Part shown: piece by piece, positions 42,809 through 51,422 of the stretch | How the letters are laid out: each line of letters opens with the position of its first letter | Numbering within the stretch: position 1 is the stretch's first letter | NCBI RefSeq assembly: GCF_030386795.1 | Contig: NZ_JANUQM010000002.1 | Coordinates: 620,001-684,000 of the forward strand | Length of the DNA stretch: 64,000 nt | Reading direction: 5' to 3' | Source: Streptomyces sp. S.PNR 29 | GTDB taxonomy: Bacteria > Actinomycetota > Actinomycetes > Streptomycetales > Streptomycetaceae | The notes under the pieces: model-generated | The model's input: the letters and a program-made list of their open reading frames with translations, nothing else | The model's database searches: none | Told to the model about the DNA's origin: nothing | Position numbers and translations under genes: made by a program

Positions 42809-45165
42809 GGCGCGTCCCCCCGCTGTACTTGGCCGGTGCTGCCGTCGAGGGTGAGGCGGGTGCCGGGCGGGAAGCGGCGTACGGCGTTCGTGGCGCCGAC
42901 CACCGCGGGCACCCCGCACTCGCGGGCCAGCACGGCGAGGTGGGACAGGGGGCTGCCGGTCTGCGCGACGAGTCCGGTCAGGCCGGGCAGCAGCGGGGCG
43001 AGCGCCGGATCGAGGGTGCGCACGACGAGCACCGCGTCGGCGGGCCGGTGGCCCGTGCCGTCCCAGGCGATGCCGACCGCACGCCCGCCGGACACGCCGC
43101 GCGCACCGTCGCGCGTACGACCGGTCCGCTCGGCGACGACGACACCGCCGTCCGCGAGCCGGAAGGCGTCCGGCAACGGCGGCGACGCGACAGCCGGCAC
43201 CCGCTCGTCGAGGCCGGCGGGCAGCGCACCGCCGCCCAGCACGGCGAGCAGCTCCGGCCAGCGCAGCATCCCGGCCCGCTGGGCATCGACCCCATGCCGC
43301 CGGGCCGCCTCCCGCACCAGCCGTACCTGCAGCTCGTGCACCCAGCGGATGCGGAGACGGAGTGCTTCGCGGGGCGGGAGGGCGGGGGCGGGGAAGACAT
43401 GTGGGGCGACCACGACCGTGGCCGCCGTGCCGTGGTCGGACGCTCCGGCGGAGGCCGGGCGACCGTGTCCCTGAGGCGTCGGTGTGCCCGGGGGAGGGGT
43501 GGTTGTCGGGCCGTGGTGCGTGGTGGTTGCCGGCCCGTGGTGCGTGGTGGTTGCCGGCCCGTGGTGCGCGGTGGCGGTCTCCTGGTCTGGCCCGGTGGTC
43601 GTCGGCGCCTGCTCCGGTTCGGCAGCCATCCGCCCCCGGTCCGCTCCGGTGCCCGCGGGACCCGGCGCAAGGTTCTGCGGCAGTCGTCCCCGGCCGCGCA
43701 GGCTCGGTGCGGTGAGGGCGAGGATCAGCGGGGCGTCGGCCACGGCGCGCTCGTCGGGCACGCCCCGGGCGCGGGCCTGAGCCAGCGCGGTCAGGGCCGC
43801 GCCTGCCGCCGTGCGGCCCTGAGGCGGTTCAGGCAGGAGGGAGCCGGCGAGGGACTCCTGGGCGTGCAGGGAGACCAGGGCGGTGCGGGTCCAGCGGAGC
43901 GTGGCGGCGAGGTCGGAGCCGGAGAGCCGGGCGGGCGGCGGGATCTCCGCCAGACGGCGGTCGATGTCCGCAGTGAGGTCCCTCGCCAGGCCCGGCAGTG
44001 CCGCGGTGAGACGGCCCAGCCGCCAGGACGCGGCGAGACGGCGCGCCGCCGGCGCCGGATTGAGCAGTGCGAGCCACCGGTGACTCGGCGGTACGGCACC
44101 GAGAAGGCGCAGATCGGCGGCCGGCCGCCCGCCGACGGTAGTGATCACCGGCACCGTCCGCAGCAGCCGGCGCGGCGCGCTGCCCCCGATGTCGAGCACG
44201 GCGGCGAGGCCCCGGGCCATGGGCGCCACCCACAGGTCCTCCTCCAGCGGCTGCAGCTGCTCCGGCAGGGTCTCCGCGACCGGGCCGGGCCCGAGCAGCC
44301 GTGCCCCGCGCGGCGGCCGCGCCGCCATCGCCGTGATCGGGCGGCTCTGGAACAGCCACAGCCGCCCCTCCGCGTCGAACCCGAACTCGATGTCCTGTGG
44401 CCCGCCGAACACCCTGCGGACGCGTCGCGCGAGCCGCGCCAGCCGCAACAGTTCGGCGCGGCCCAGCAGGCCGTCGGGCTCCGGCGGTTCCGTGCGCAGC
44501 AGCCGCCCGGACCTGCCCAGCCAGTAGCTGGTTCCGGCCTGGGCGCCGCTGACCAGGCTGTCCGGCCCGCCGTGGACCGCGCTGACCAGCATCCGGTCGG
44601 CGCGCCCCTCGACCGGGTCGGCACCGAACATCACCCCGCCGGCACGCGCCGCCAGCATCGGCTGCACGAGCACCGCCATGGGCGCCGTGGACCCGTCGGG
44701 CCGGTGCGCCGAGTCGAGCACGGCGTGCACGGCCGTACGGAAGTCCTGCCAGCCGCGCACGTCGAGCACGGACACGAACCGGCCCGCCAGCGACGACTCC
44801 TCCGTGTCCTCCTGCGGCGAGGAGGACCGTACGACCAGCGGACGGGTGCCGCCGTCGGAGAGCTCCTGCCAGGCCTGCCGCAGAGCCGTCGAGCCGTCGC
44901 CCGCGCGGTCGGGGCGGCCCCGACGGGGCACGGCCGCGTCGGCGCTTCCTTGAGGGATCACGAACCCGGGGAGCACCGGCAGCCCGGCACGGGCCGCGCG
45001 GGCCAGGTTCGCCGCCTTGGACCCCGCGAGCCGGGGCAGTACGGCGGCGGGCTGGTCCAGCGGGACGGCGGCCGGGCCATGCGTCCCGACCGGGCGGGAG
45101 GCCGCGTCCCGGGGCCCTCGTCCGTCTCGTGCGCCTTCTCCGCGACGTTCGTCGAGCGTCGTCAT
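42805..45165 (-). CDS. PEP/pyruvate-binding phosphotransferase (PEP synthase/rifampin phosphotransferase-like)
   Basis: A 786-aa enzyme with the three-part design of PEP synthases and rifampin phosphotransferases. An ATP-grasp domain (about residues 30-285) has RPLVVRSSSPQEDTEESSLA, FGADPVEGRADRML and DIEFGFDAEGRLWLFQSRPI. A variable middle (about 290-700) contains a low-complexity His/Thr/Pro linker. A swivelling domain carries the phospho-His, GSPLSHLAVLARE, His742. The reaction would move phosphate from ATP via this His to an acceptor. The middle part shows no clear rifamycin-site match, so the acceptor is unknown. ATG at 45165 follows GGAGG by 6 nt. Confidence 0.88.
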   Translation of the reverse strand: MTTLDERRGEGARDGRGPRDAASRPVGTHGPAAVPLDQPAAVLPRLAGSKAANLARAARAGLPVLPGFVIPQGSADAAVPRRGRPDRAGDGSTALRQAWQELSDGGTRPLVVRSSSPQEDTEESSLAGRFVSVLDVRGWQDFRTAVHAVLDSAHRPDGSTAPMAVLVQPMLAARAGGVMFGADPVEGRADRMLVSAVHGGPDSLVSGAQAGTSYWLGRSGRLLRTEPPEPDGLLGRAELLRLARLARRVRRVFGGPQDIEFGFDAEGRLWLFQSRPITAMAARPPRGARLLGPGPVAETLPEQLQPLEEDLWVAPMARGLAAVLDIGGSAPRRLLRTVPVITTVGGRPAADLRLLGAVPPSHRWLALLNPAPAARRLAASWRLGRLTAALPGLARDLTADIDRRLAEIPPPARLSGSDLAATLRWTRTALVSLHAQESLAGSLLPEPPQGRTAAGAALTALAQARARGVPDERAVADAPLILALTAPSLRGRGRLPQNLAPGPAGTGADRGRMAAEPEQAPTTTGPDQETATAHHGPATTTHHGPATTTHHGPTTTPPPGTPTPQGHGRPASAGASDHGTAATVVVAPHVFPAPALPPREALRLRIRWVHELQVRLVREAARRHGVDAQRAGMLRWPELLAVLGGGALPAGLDERVPAVASPPLPDAFRLADGGVVVAERTGRTRDGARGVSGGRAVGIAWDGTGHRPADAVLVVRTLDPALAPLLPGLTGLVAQTGSPLSHLAVLARECGVPAVVGATNAVRRFPPGTRLTLDGSTGQVQRGDAP
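43502..43573 (-). repeat. 24-bp tandem repeat (3 copies) inside the PEP-type enzyme gene
   Basis: Units at 43502-43525, 43526-43549 and 43550-43573 encode the repeated peptide HHGPATTT (last variant HHGPTTT P). The units differ at one to three bases. It lies in the flexible linker before the His domain, so copy number could vary without loss of function. Confidence 0.85.
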
Positions 45166-45550
45166 CAGCACCCTCCAGGACCGGCCGCCAACAGGGGGGA
45201 CGCGCGGGGCTTGCCCTGCGCCTGACGGCGGAACGAAGGATGGGGGCGGGCCGCTGCCGACCCGGGCTCCGGGTACGACGGCGGCGCACCTCCTTGTTCA
45301 ATGGTCCCACCCATGGCGTGTTCCGCGACCGGCGGAAGCCGCTTTCGGGCCGGTCGCGCAACGAATTCCCGACCGGGTACGACGGCGCGGCGGGCGGCAC
45401 CGCCACGGGCGGTACGGCGTGGCCCGCACGGGCGCGGAAGCCGGTGCGGTGGCGCTCGTGCCGGGACACGCACCGGCGGTGCCCTCGGGCGTGGTGCCGC
45501 GGCGTGCCGCCCGGCGCGGCGGGGCGCGGCCGGCAGCGGAGCCGCACGGC
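45166..45550. other. 385-bp gap with a strong inverted repeat
   Basis: No gene supported. CGCGACCGGC (45324-45333) pairs perfectly with GCCGGTCGCG (45349-45358), with GAA/TTC pairing inside the loop. It lies upstream of the PEP-type enzyme and about 190 bp past the end of the MocR gene, so it could be an operator or a late terminator. The part 45460-45550 is very C/G-rich with no clear signal. Confidence 0.6.
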
Positions 45551-46963
45551 TCACCCCGGCGGCAGCACCCCGCACAGCGCCTCCAGCGCCGCCCCGTACG
45601 CGTGCTCCGAGGGCGTCGCGTACCCGACGACGAGCCCGTCACGGGCTGCCATGTCCGTCTCCGGGTGCCGGAACCCGGCGAGCCCGTCCAGGGCGATGCC
45701 CTGCCAGGCGGCGGCCTTGACGGTGGACGGTTCGGTGCCCGGCGGCAGCGACAGCACCGCGTGCAGCCCGGCCGCGACCCCGGTGACCCCGACGTGTGGC
45801 GCGTGCGCGGCGAGCGCCTCGACGAGGCGGTCCCGGCGGCTCCGGTACCGCTGCCGCATCCGCCGCACATGACGGTCGTACGATCCGCAGGCCAGGAAGT
45901 CGGCGAGGCTCAGCTGGTCGAGGACGCTCGCCCATGCCTCGCGGTCGCCCTTGGCCGCGAGCACCCCGTCGACGTACTGCCCGGGCAGCACCATCCAGCC
46001 CAGCCGCACCGCCGGCGACAGGCTCTTGCTGACCGAACCGATGAAGATCACCCGCTCGGGGTCCAGCCCCTGCAGCGCGCCGACGGGCTTGCGGTCGTAG
46101 CGGAACTCCCCGTCGTAGTCGTCCTCCACAACCACCCCGCCACGCGCGCGTGCCCAGTCGACCACGGCGGCCCGGCGCTCCGGGTGCAGCGGACCGCCGG
46201 TCGGGAACTGGTGTGCGGGCGTGAGCAGCACGGCCCGTTCCCGCGCCAGCCGGTCGACGCGGGCGCCGTGATCGTCCAGGGGGAGCGGCACGGTCCGTAC
46301 CCCGGTGGTGGCGAGGAGTTCCCGGTGGAAGCCCAGCCCGTACGCCTCCACGGCCAGCGGACCCCGCAGCACTCCCGCACCGAACAGCAGCCGCAGCGCG
46401 TGCGCGAAGCCGGAGCAGATCACGATCCGGCCCGGCTCGGTGCGTACGCCACGCGCGCGTGCCAGGTACTCGGTGAGCGCCTCCCGCAGCTCGATGCGGC
46501 CCGCAGGGGCACCGGGGCCGAACACCTCGTTCGGCGCCTGCTGAAGGGCCCGCCGGTAGGAGGCGAGCCACGCCGCGCGCGGGAACGCCGACGCGTCCGG
46601 GGTGCCCTGCCGCAGGTCGTGCCGTGGCCCACGCGCGCGTGGAGGCGCCTTTCGCGGCACGCGTGCGATGTGTCGCAGCGGCTGCGTCCGCTCGGCAACG
46701 CGCGTACCGGAGCCTTGGCGGGCGGTGAGCCAGCCCTCCGCGACGAGCTCCGCGTACGCGTCGGCGACCGTGTTGCGGGCGACCCCGAGGTCGGCGGCGA
46801 GCGAGCGGTACGGCGGCAGCCGCGTGCCGGGAGCGAGCCGCCCGCTGCGCACGGCCTCGCGCAGCGCGCGGATCAGCGCGGCTCGCCGCCCGCCCGGCCC
46901 GGACAGCTCCAGATGCAGGTCGGCGCCGACCCGCTCCGCGGAATTGACCCACGATGTCGCCAT
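45551..46963 (-). CDS. MocR/PdxR-type regulator (GntR HTH fused to aminotransferase domain)
   Basis: A 470-aa regulator. The GntR winged helix (about residues 20-85) has LAPGTRLPPYRSLAADLGVARN and YAELVAEGWLTARQGSG. A fold-type I aminotransferase domain (about 120-465) has the PLP-binding Lys in IFIGSVSKSLSPAVRLGW and the Asp in VVVEDDYDGEFRYD. MocR proteins sense PLP or amino compounds; PdxR members control vitamin B6 synthesis, but no pdxS/pdxT is adjacent. ATG at 46963 leaves 47 bp to the divergent CMD gene. Three copies of CACGCGCGCGTG lie within this gene. Confidence 0.9.
   Translation of the reverse strand: MATSWVNSAERVGADLHLELSGPGGRRAALIRALREAVRSGRLAPGTRLPPYRSLAADLGVARNTVADAYAELVAEGWLTARQGSGTRVAERTQPLRHIARVPRKAPPRARGPRHDLRQGTPDASAFPRAAWLASYRRALQQAPNEVFGPGAPAGRIELREALTEYLARARGVRTEPGRIVICSGFAHALRLLFGAGVLRGPLAVEAYGLGFHRELLATTGVRTVPLPLDDHGARVDRLARERAVLLTPAHQFPTGGPLHPERRAAVVDWARARGGVVVEDDYDGEFRYDRKPVGALQGLDPERVIFIGSVSKSLSPAVRLGWMVLPGQYVDGVLAAKGDREAWASVLDQLSLADFLACGSYDRHVRRMRQRYRSRRDRLVEALAAHAPHVGVTGVAAGLHAVLSLPPGTEPSTVKAAAWQGIALDGLAGFRHPETDMAARDGLVVGYATPSEHAYGAALEALCGVLPPG
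46141..46641. repeat. Three CACGCGCGCGTG palindromes inside the MocR gene
   Basis: Exact copies at 46141-46152, 46450-46461 and 46630-46641. On the coding strand the first two read GCA CGC GCG CGT GGC (Ala-Arg-Ala-Arg-Gly) and the third CCA CGC GCG CGT GGG. They use the codons GCA, CCA and CGT that are uncommon elsewhere in the window, so the DNA word rather than the peptide seems favoured. Confidence 0.8.
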
Positions 46964-46973
46964 GGAAATGCAC

Positions 46974-47001
46974 CCTACAACCGGTCTTTCCGGCCCGTAG
47001 G
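46974..47001. promoter_or_regulatory. Imperfect inverted repeat between MocR and CMD genes
   Basis: CCTAC (46974-46978) and GTAGG (46997-47001) flank two CCGG blocks around TCTTT, giving a broken palindrome that fills most of the 47-bp divergent gap. Likely site for the MocR-type regulator; both promoters must overlap it. Confidence 0.5.
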
Positions 47002-47010
47002 TTGAAGGAC

Positions 47011-47532
47011 ATGACGACGAACACGACTGTGACCACCGGTACTTCGGCCTCTCCCCGTGGGGTGGCCGCCGCACTGGCCGAACGCAACCGCCTCGACTTC
47101 GCCAAGGCCGCCCCCAAGGTCTTCCGCGCCATCGTCGGCTTCGACGCCGCCGCCCGCGAGGGCCTCGACCCGGCCCTCGTCGAGCTGATCCAGATCCGCG
47201 CCTCGCACCTCAACCACTGCGCGTACTGCCTTCACATGCACACCAACGACGCCCGCAAGGCCGGCGAGAGCGAGGACCGGCTGCACATGGTCGCCGTGTG
47301 GCGGGAGGCCCGGCACTTCTTCACCGAGAGGGAACAGGCGGCCCTCGCCCTCACGGAGGCGGTCACCCTGGTCGCCGACGACGGCGTCCCGGACGACGTC
47401 TACGCCGAGGCCGCGGCCCACTTCGACGAGCAGGAACTGGCGCACGTCCTGGCCCTGATCTTCACCATCAACACCTGGAACCGGCTGGCCCTGTCGACGG
47501 GGAAGGTGGCGGGCACGGACGAGCGACGCTAG
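47011..47532 (+). CDS. Carboxymuconolactone decarboxylase/AhpD-like protein
   Basis: A 173-aa protein with the AhpD-type redox motif HCAYCLHMH (about residues 70-78), where CxxC plus His could act as a disulfide-linked proton relay. It begins with a Thr-rich stretch and the helical bundle of the CMD superfamily (LVELIQIRASHLN). AhpD relatives reduce peroxiredoxin partners, while others decarboxylate ring lactones; the former is more likely given CxxC. ATG at 47011 follows AAGGA. Divergent MocR control is expected from the shared 47-bp gap. Confidence 0.88.
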   Translation: MTTNTTVTTGTSASPRGVAAALAERNRLDFAKAAPKVFRAIVGFDAAAREGLDPALVELIQIRASHLNHCAYCLHMHTNDARKAGESEDRLHMVAVWREARHFFTEREQAALALTEAVTLVADDGVPDDVYAEAAAHFDEQELAHVLALIFTINTWNRLALSTGKVAGTDERR

Positions 47533-47555
47533 GCCTGTCAGGTCCTGGTTCCCGG

Positions 47556-49046
47556 CTAGACCGTCATCGGCCGGTCGTACGGTCCTATCGGTGCCGGCAG
47601 CCGCGTGGCACCGCCGGACAGATAACGGTCGACGGCCGCCGCCACGGCCCTCCCCTCGGCGATCGCCCACACGATGAGGGACTGCCCGCGGGCGGCGTCC
47701 CCCGCGGCGAACACGCCGGGCACGTTCGTGGCGAACCCGGCGTCCCGCGCGACCGTGCCGCGCGGCGTAAGCCCCAGCCCCAGCTGGTCGACGAGTCCGT
47801 CCTCCCGGTCGGGCCCCGAGAAGCCGAGGGCGAGCAGCACGAGGTCGGTGGGCAGCGTCCGGCCGGTGCCCAGCAGCGGGCGGCGCAGCGAGTCCACCTC
47901 GACCAGGTGAAGCTCCTGGACGTGGCCCTCGGCGTCGCCGGTGAAGCGGAGCGTGGACGCCGCGAACAGCCGCGCGTCCGCGTCCGCCGCCGGCGCGGTC
48001 CGCAGATCGCGCGCCTCCTCGTGCGCGGCCGACAGCCGGTAGAGCCGTGGATACGTCGGCCAGGGATCGGTGTCCTCGTCGCGTTCCGTGCCCGCCTGGG
48101 CGTAGATGTCCAGCTGGGTCACGGACGCGGCCCCTTCCCGCACCGCCGTGCCCAGGCAGTCCGCGCCCGTGTCACCGCCGCCGACGATGACGACATGCTT
48201 CCCGGCGGCGGACAGCGGGGAGCTCTCCAGGTCGCCCTCGCAGACCCGGTTGGCCAGCGGCAGGTACTCCATCGCCTGATGGATCCCGGCCAACTCCCGC
48301 CCCGGCACGTCCAGTTCCCGCCAGGCGGTCGCTCCCGTGGCGATCACGACGGCGTCGTAGCGGGCCCGCAGCTCCTCGGCGCCGATGTCCCGCCCGACCG
48401 CCGTCGACGTACGGAACTTCGTCCCCTCGGCCCGCATCTGCTCGATCCGCCGCTCCAGATGGTGCTTCTCCATCTTGAACTCGGGGATGCCGTACCGCAT
48501 CAGCCCGCCGATCCGGTCGTCCTTCTCGTACACGGCGACCGTGTGTCCGGCGCGGGTCAGCTGCTGTGCCGCGGCGAGTCCGGTCGGCCCCGACCCGATC
48601 ACCGCGACCGTCCGCCCGGACAGCCGTTCCGGCGGGCGTGGCGGCGTGAAGCCCTCCTGCCAGGCCCTGTCGGCGATGGCGCACTCGACGTTCTTGATGG
48701 TGACCGCGGGCTGGTTGATGGCGAGCACACAGCCCGCCTCGCACGGCGCCGGGCACAACCGGCCCGTGAACTCGGGGAAGTTGTTCGTGGCGTGCAGCCG
48801 GTCGCTCGCCGCCCGCCAGTCGTCGCGGGAGACCAGGTCGTTCCACTCGGGGATCAGGTTGCCGAGCGGGCAGGCTTCATGGCAGAAGGGGATGCCGCAG
48901 TCCATGCAGCGGTCGGCCTGCTTGTTGATGATGGGCAGCAGCGCTCCCGGGACATACACCTCGTTCCAGTCCCGGACGCGCTCCTCGACGGGCCTGCGAG
49001 GCCAGTCCTGGCGCGGGGTGGTCATGAAACCCTTGGGATCGCCCAT
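47556..49046 (-). CDS. gltD: Glutamate synthase small-subunit-type flavoprotein
   Basis: A 496-aa GltD-like protein that would pass electrons from NADPH by FAD to Fe-S clusters. The N-terminal cluster region has CMDCGIPFCHEACPLGN and RLCPAPCEAGC (about residues 45-62 and 97-107). FAD binding is VIGSGPTGLAAAQ, NADPH binding VIVGGGDTGADC, and the C-terminal FAD block GVFAAGDAARGQSLIVWAI. No gltB lies on either side, so this is a stand-alone paralog, perhaps feeding another oxidoreductase. ATG at 49046 follows AAGGAAAG. Convergent with the CMD gene, 23 bp apart. Confidence 0.88.
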   Translation of the reverse strand: MGDPKGFMTTPRQDWPRRPVEERVRDWNEVYVPGALLPIINKQADRCMDCGIPFCHEACPLGNLIPEWNDLVSRDDWRAASDRLHATNNFPEFTGRLCPAPCEAGCVLAINQPAVTIKNVECAIADRAWQEGFTPPRPPERLSGRTVAVIGSGPTGLAAAQQLTRAGHTVAVYEKDDRIGGLMRYGIPEFKMEKHHLERRIEQMRAEGTKFRTSTAVGRDIGAEELRARYDAVVIATGATAWRELDVPGRELAGIHQAMEYLPLANRVCEGDLESSPLSAAGKHVVIVGGGDTGADCLGTAVREGAASVTQLDIYAQAGTERDEDTDPWPTYPRLYRLSAAHEEARDLRTAPAADADARLFAASTLRFTGDAEGHVQELHLVEVDSLRRPLLGTGRTLPTDLVLLALGFSGPDREDGLVDQLGLGLTPRGTVARDAGFATNVPGVFAAGDAARGQSLIVWAIAEGRAVAAAVDRYLSGGATRLPAPIGPYDRPMTV

Positions 49047-49209
49047 GGCCGTCTTTCCTTGCGTACGCGTGCGTGGGGCAGGCCGTGCGTCGTCGGGCGG
49101 CACTCTCCCGGCCACGATACGTCCAGCGGCCCCTCAGGCAGAGACCCGGACAGCGCTTTCTCGCAGGTTGGGACAGGGTGTGACGCTTGTGCGGATTCGG
49201 CGTGCGGCC

Positions 49210-49689
49210 TTACGTGAGAGCCAGTACGTACGCCACCGCCGCCGCGGCCGAGGCGACCGCGCGGGCGTGGTTCCACATGGTCCACTCGCGGACGTAGGCG
49301 GGCCAGTACGACGCCGCCTCCGGCGTGCCGGGGTCCAGGCGGAGCAGGACGTCGTTGCGCGGCACGTTGGCGACCATGGTCAGCCCGAACGACCCGAACA
49401 GATACAGCCCGCTGCCCACCAGCAGCTCGACCGTGCCCTGCTCCGGCCACAGCACGAACGTCACCACAGCGATCACCGCGCACAGCACCGCCGTCCCGGC
49501 GAACACGACCATGAACGCCGGCATCACCGCGGCCACATTGATCGCGTTCATCGCGGCGACGCCCTGGGCGGGCGGCAGCGCGGCGAGCCCTCGCATGACG
49601 AAGGTCGAGAAGGCGCAGAAGACCCCGGCCACCAGACCGGTCCCGAGCACACCCAGCACCGTCAGTACGAAGTACGGCCCATCGATCAT
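49210..49689 (-). CDS. DUF1772 (anthrone oxygenase-like) membrane protein
   Basis: A 159-aa protein with four hydrophobic helices (about residues 5-30, 52-75, 80-105 and 135-157). The FCAFSTFVMRGL and NVPRNDVL motifs (about 24 and 108) match DUF1772, which includes proteins likened to anthrone oxygenases. No catalytic activity has been proved for most members. GGGAG precedes ATG 49689. It lies 163 bp upstream of gltD on the same strand, divergence or operon structure unclear. Confidence 0.82.
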   Translation of the reverse strand: MIDGPYFVLTVLGVLGTGLVAGVFCAFSTFVMRGLAALPPAQGVAAMNAINVAAVMPAFMVVFAGTAVLCAVIAVVTFVLWPEQGTVELLVGSGLYLFGSFGLTMVANVPRNDVLLRLDPGTPEAASYWPAYVREWTMWNHARAVASAAAAVAYVLALT

Positions 49690-49800
49690 GTCAACGTCTC
49701 CCGCCCGTCGAGCCGAGATCCTGCCCGGCGCCGCCCGTCACCACAAGTGAAATCCTGTACGACCACGGTGACCGTGGCTCTTGCCTCTCCCTTGGCCCTC

Positions 49801-50502
49801 TCAGCCCGCCTCCCTGCCCACCCCCTCCGCCCGCCATCCCCGCAGCACCGTCTGCACCATCGCCGCGATCCGCCGCCGCGCCTCGTGGCGGGGCACCCCG
49901 CTCATCAGCAGCTGGTCGTACGGCGTGTCCAGATGCCGTACGGACGCCACGACCGCCGATGTCACCGCCCCCTCGGTGAGTGCCCGCCCCGCCGCGCTGC
50001 GGCCGACCCGCCCGCTGCCCCGCACGGAGGCGTGGGCGGCGATCGCCTGCGCCCGGTCGGCCGGGCAGCCGGGGAACAGCCGCCGGATCTCCGTCGCGAA
50101 CGCGTCGGTGAACCGCAGGTCCTCCGCCGCCCGCCGCCGCGCGTCCCGCACCCGGCGTCGCCGCCGTGCCTCGGCGTCCGCCAGGCACCGCTGCTCGGCC
50201 CGGGCGAGCGCCGCCTCCTCGACCAGCACGCCCTGCCGCTCGTACCGGCCCCGGCGCCGGTTGAACCGCACCACCACCGCCGACAGGGCGCTCTCCTCCC
50301 GTGACCTGCGCGTCAGCGCGGTGTCGCCGCGTGGCAGGAACACCAGATGCCCGAGGTCGGCACAGTCGAGACACCGTGGCGTGCCGTCTTCGACGACGAG
50401 CAGCGGCAGTGGCCCGCCCCGGCACTCCGCGCAGTGCCGCCGCTTGAGCGGCTGGACGACGACAGGTCCGGTGCCCGACGGGGAGGATGCGGGAGCTGCC
50501 AT
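49801..50502 (-). CDS. DUF2293 protein with zinc-ribbon-like N-terminus
   Basis: A 233-aa protein. Two CxxC pairs (CAEC and CLDC, about residues 24-46) suggest a zinc ribbon. A basic helix follows (EARRRRRVRDARRRAAED), then the DUF2293 core (about 120-215): FATEIRRLFPGCPADRAQAIA and VIRHLDTPYDQLL-like sequence, here SVRHLDTPYDQLLMSG and HEARRRI. Binding of nucleic acid is a reasonable guess from the zinc and basic parts, but no function is established. Upstream signal GGGGAATG precedes the ATG. Divergent from the uridine-kinase-like gene. Confidence 0.8.
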   Translation of the reverse strand: MAAPASSPSGTGPVVVQPLKRRHCAECRGGPLPLLVVEDGTPRCLDCADLGHLVFLPRGDTALTRRSREESALSAVVVRFNRRRGRYERQGVLVEEAALARAEQRCLADAEARRRRRVRDARRRAAEDLRFTDAFATEIRRLFPGCPADRAQAIAAHASVRGSGRVGRSAAGRALTEGAVTSAVVASVRHLDTPYDQLLMSGVPRHEARRRIAAMVQTVLRGWRAEGVGREAG

Positions 50503-50755
50503 GAACGGTTCATTCCCCTGGCGGGGGCGCACCCCACTCATCCCCGCTCGGTCACCGCTTCGGCCCCCGGCCCGCGCTGCCCGACCCCGAGCTCCGGCGC
50601 CCGCGGACGGTTCCGCGTCGGCGTCCGGATCTCGTCGAGCACCGCCACGGCCCGGTCCGTGTACGACAGGCCAGGTGCCCGTCGGGCACCCGCTCGCCGC
50701 CGAGGCGGTACCGCCCGTACCGCCGCCCGGCGTTCTGACCGGTGGCTGACGCATC

Positions 50756-51397
50756 ATGGGCCCTGTGCGACTCGAAGCGATCACCTGGGACCGGCTCGGC
50801 GACCTGCTCGCAGAGCGCCTGCTCGACCTGGAGCCGGCCGACGGCAGTCCCTGGGCGCGCATCGCCTTCGACGGCGCTCCCGCCGCACGCCCGGGCGACC
50901 TGGCCGAGCGTGTCAGTGAGGCACTGCGCATACACGGCCGCCCCTCGCTCGTCGTGGGCACGGACGGCTTCCTGCGGCCCGCCTCCCTCCGCCTGGAGTA
51001 CGGCCGCCAGGACGTCGAGGCGTACTACAGCGGTTGGTACGACACCGGCGCACTCTGGCGCGAGGTCTTCGGCCCCCTCGAACCCGGCGGCGACGGACGC
51101 GTGCTGCCCGACCTGTGGGATCCGGTCACCGACCGCGCCACCCGAAGCGCCTACGTCCACCTCCCGCCCGGCGGCGTCCTCCTCCTGCACGGTCCCTTCC
51201 TCCTGCGCCACTGGTTCCCCTTCGACCTCAGCGTTCACGTGCTCCTCTCCTCGGCCGCACTGCGCCGCCGCACTCCTGAGGACGAGCACTGGACCCTCCC
51301 TGCCTTCGAGCGCTACGAGCAGGAGACCGACCCGGCCCGAACCGCCGGCGTCCTGGTGCGGGCCGACGACCCGCGTCATCCGGCGTGGAACGGCTGA
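50756..51397 (+). CDS. Uridine-kinase-like protein with an eroded P-loop
   Basis: A 213-aa protein whose overall pattern follows uridine kinases and other P-loop kinases: strand IAFDGAP (about residues 34-40), a substrate strand LVVGTDGFLRPASLRLEYG, EAYYSGWYDTGALWREVF, VLPDLWDP and LLLHGPFLLRHWFPFDL. However, the Walker A position reads GAPAARPGDL instead of GxxGxGKT, with no Gly-Lys-Ser/Thr. ATP binding by the usual loop is therefore unlikely. Streptomyces genomes often label it uridine kinase; I would not. ATG 50756 or GTG 50765 can start it. Confidence 0.78.
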   Translation: MGPVRLEAITWDRLGDLLAERLLDLEPADGSPWARIAFDGAPAARPGDLAERVSEALRIHGRPSLVVGTDGFLRPASLRLEYGRQDVEAYYSGWYDTGALWREVFGPLEPGGDGRVLPDLWDPVTDRATRSAYVHLPPGGVLLLHGPFLLRHWFPFDLSVHVLLSSAALRRRTPEDEHWTLPAFERYEQETDPARTAGVLVRADDPRHPAWNG

Positions 51398-51422
51398 CCC
51401 CGGAGAAATGTCAAAGCCCTTT

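Noticed and set aside
42805..45165. Calling the PEP-type enzyme a rifampin phosphotransferase
   Set aside because: ATP-grasp and His domains fit, but the acceptor region is divergent and has a low-complexity insertion; specificity cannot be claimed.
50756..51397. Calling the protein a functional uridine kinase
   Set aside because: No Walker A sequence.
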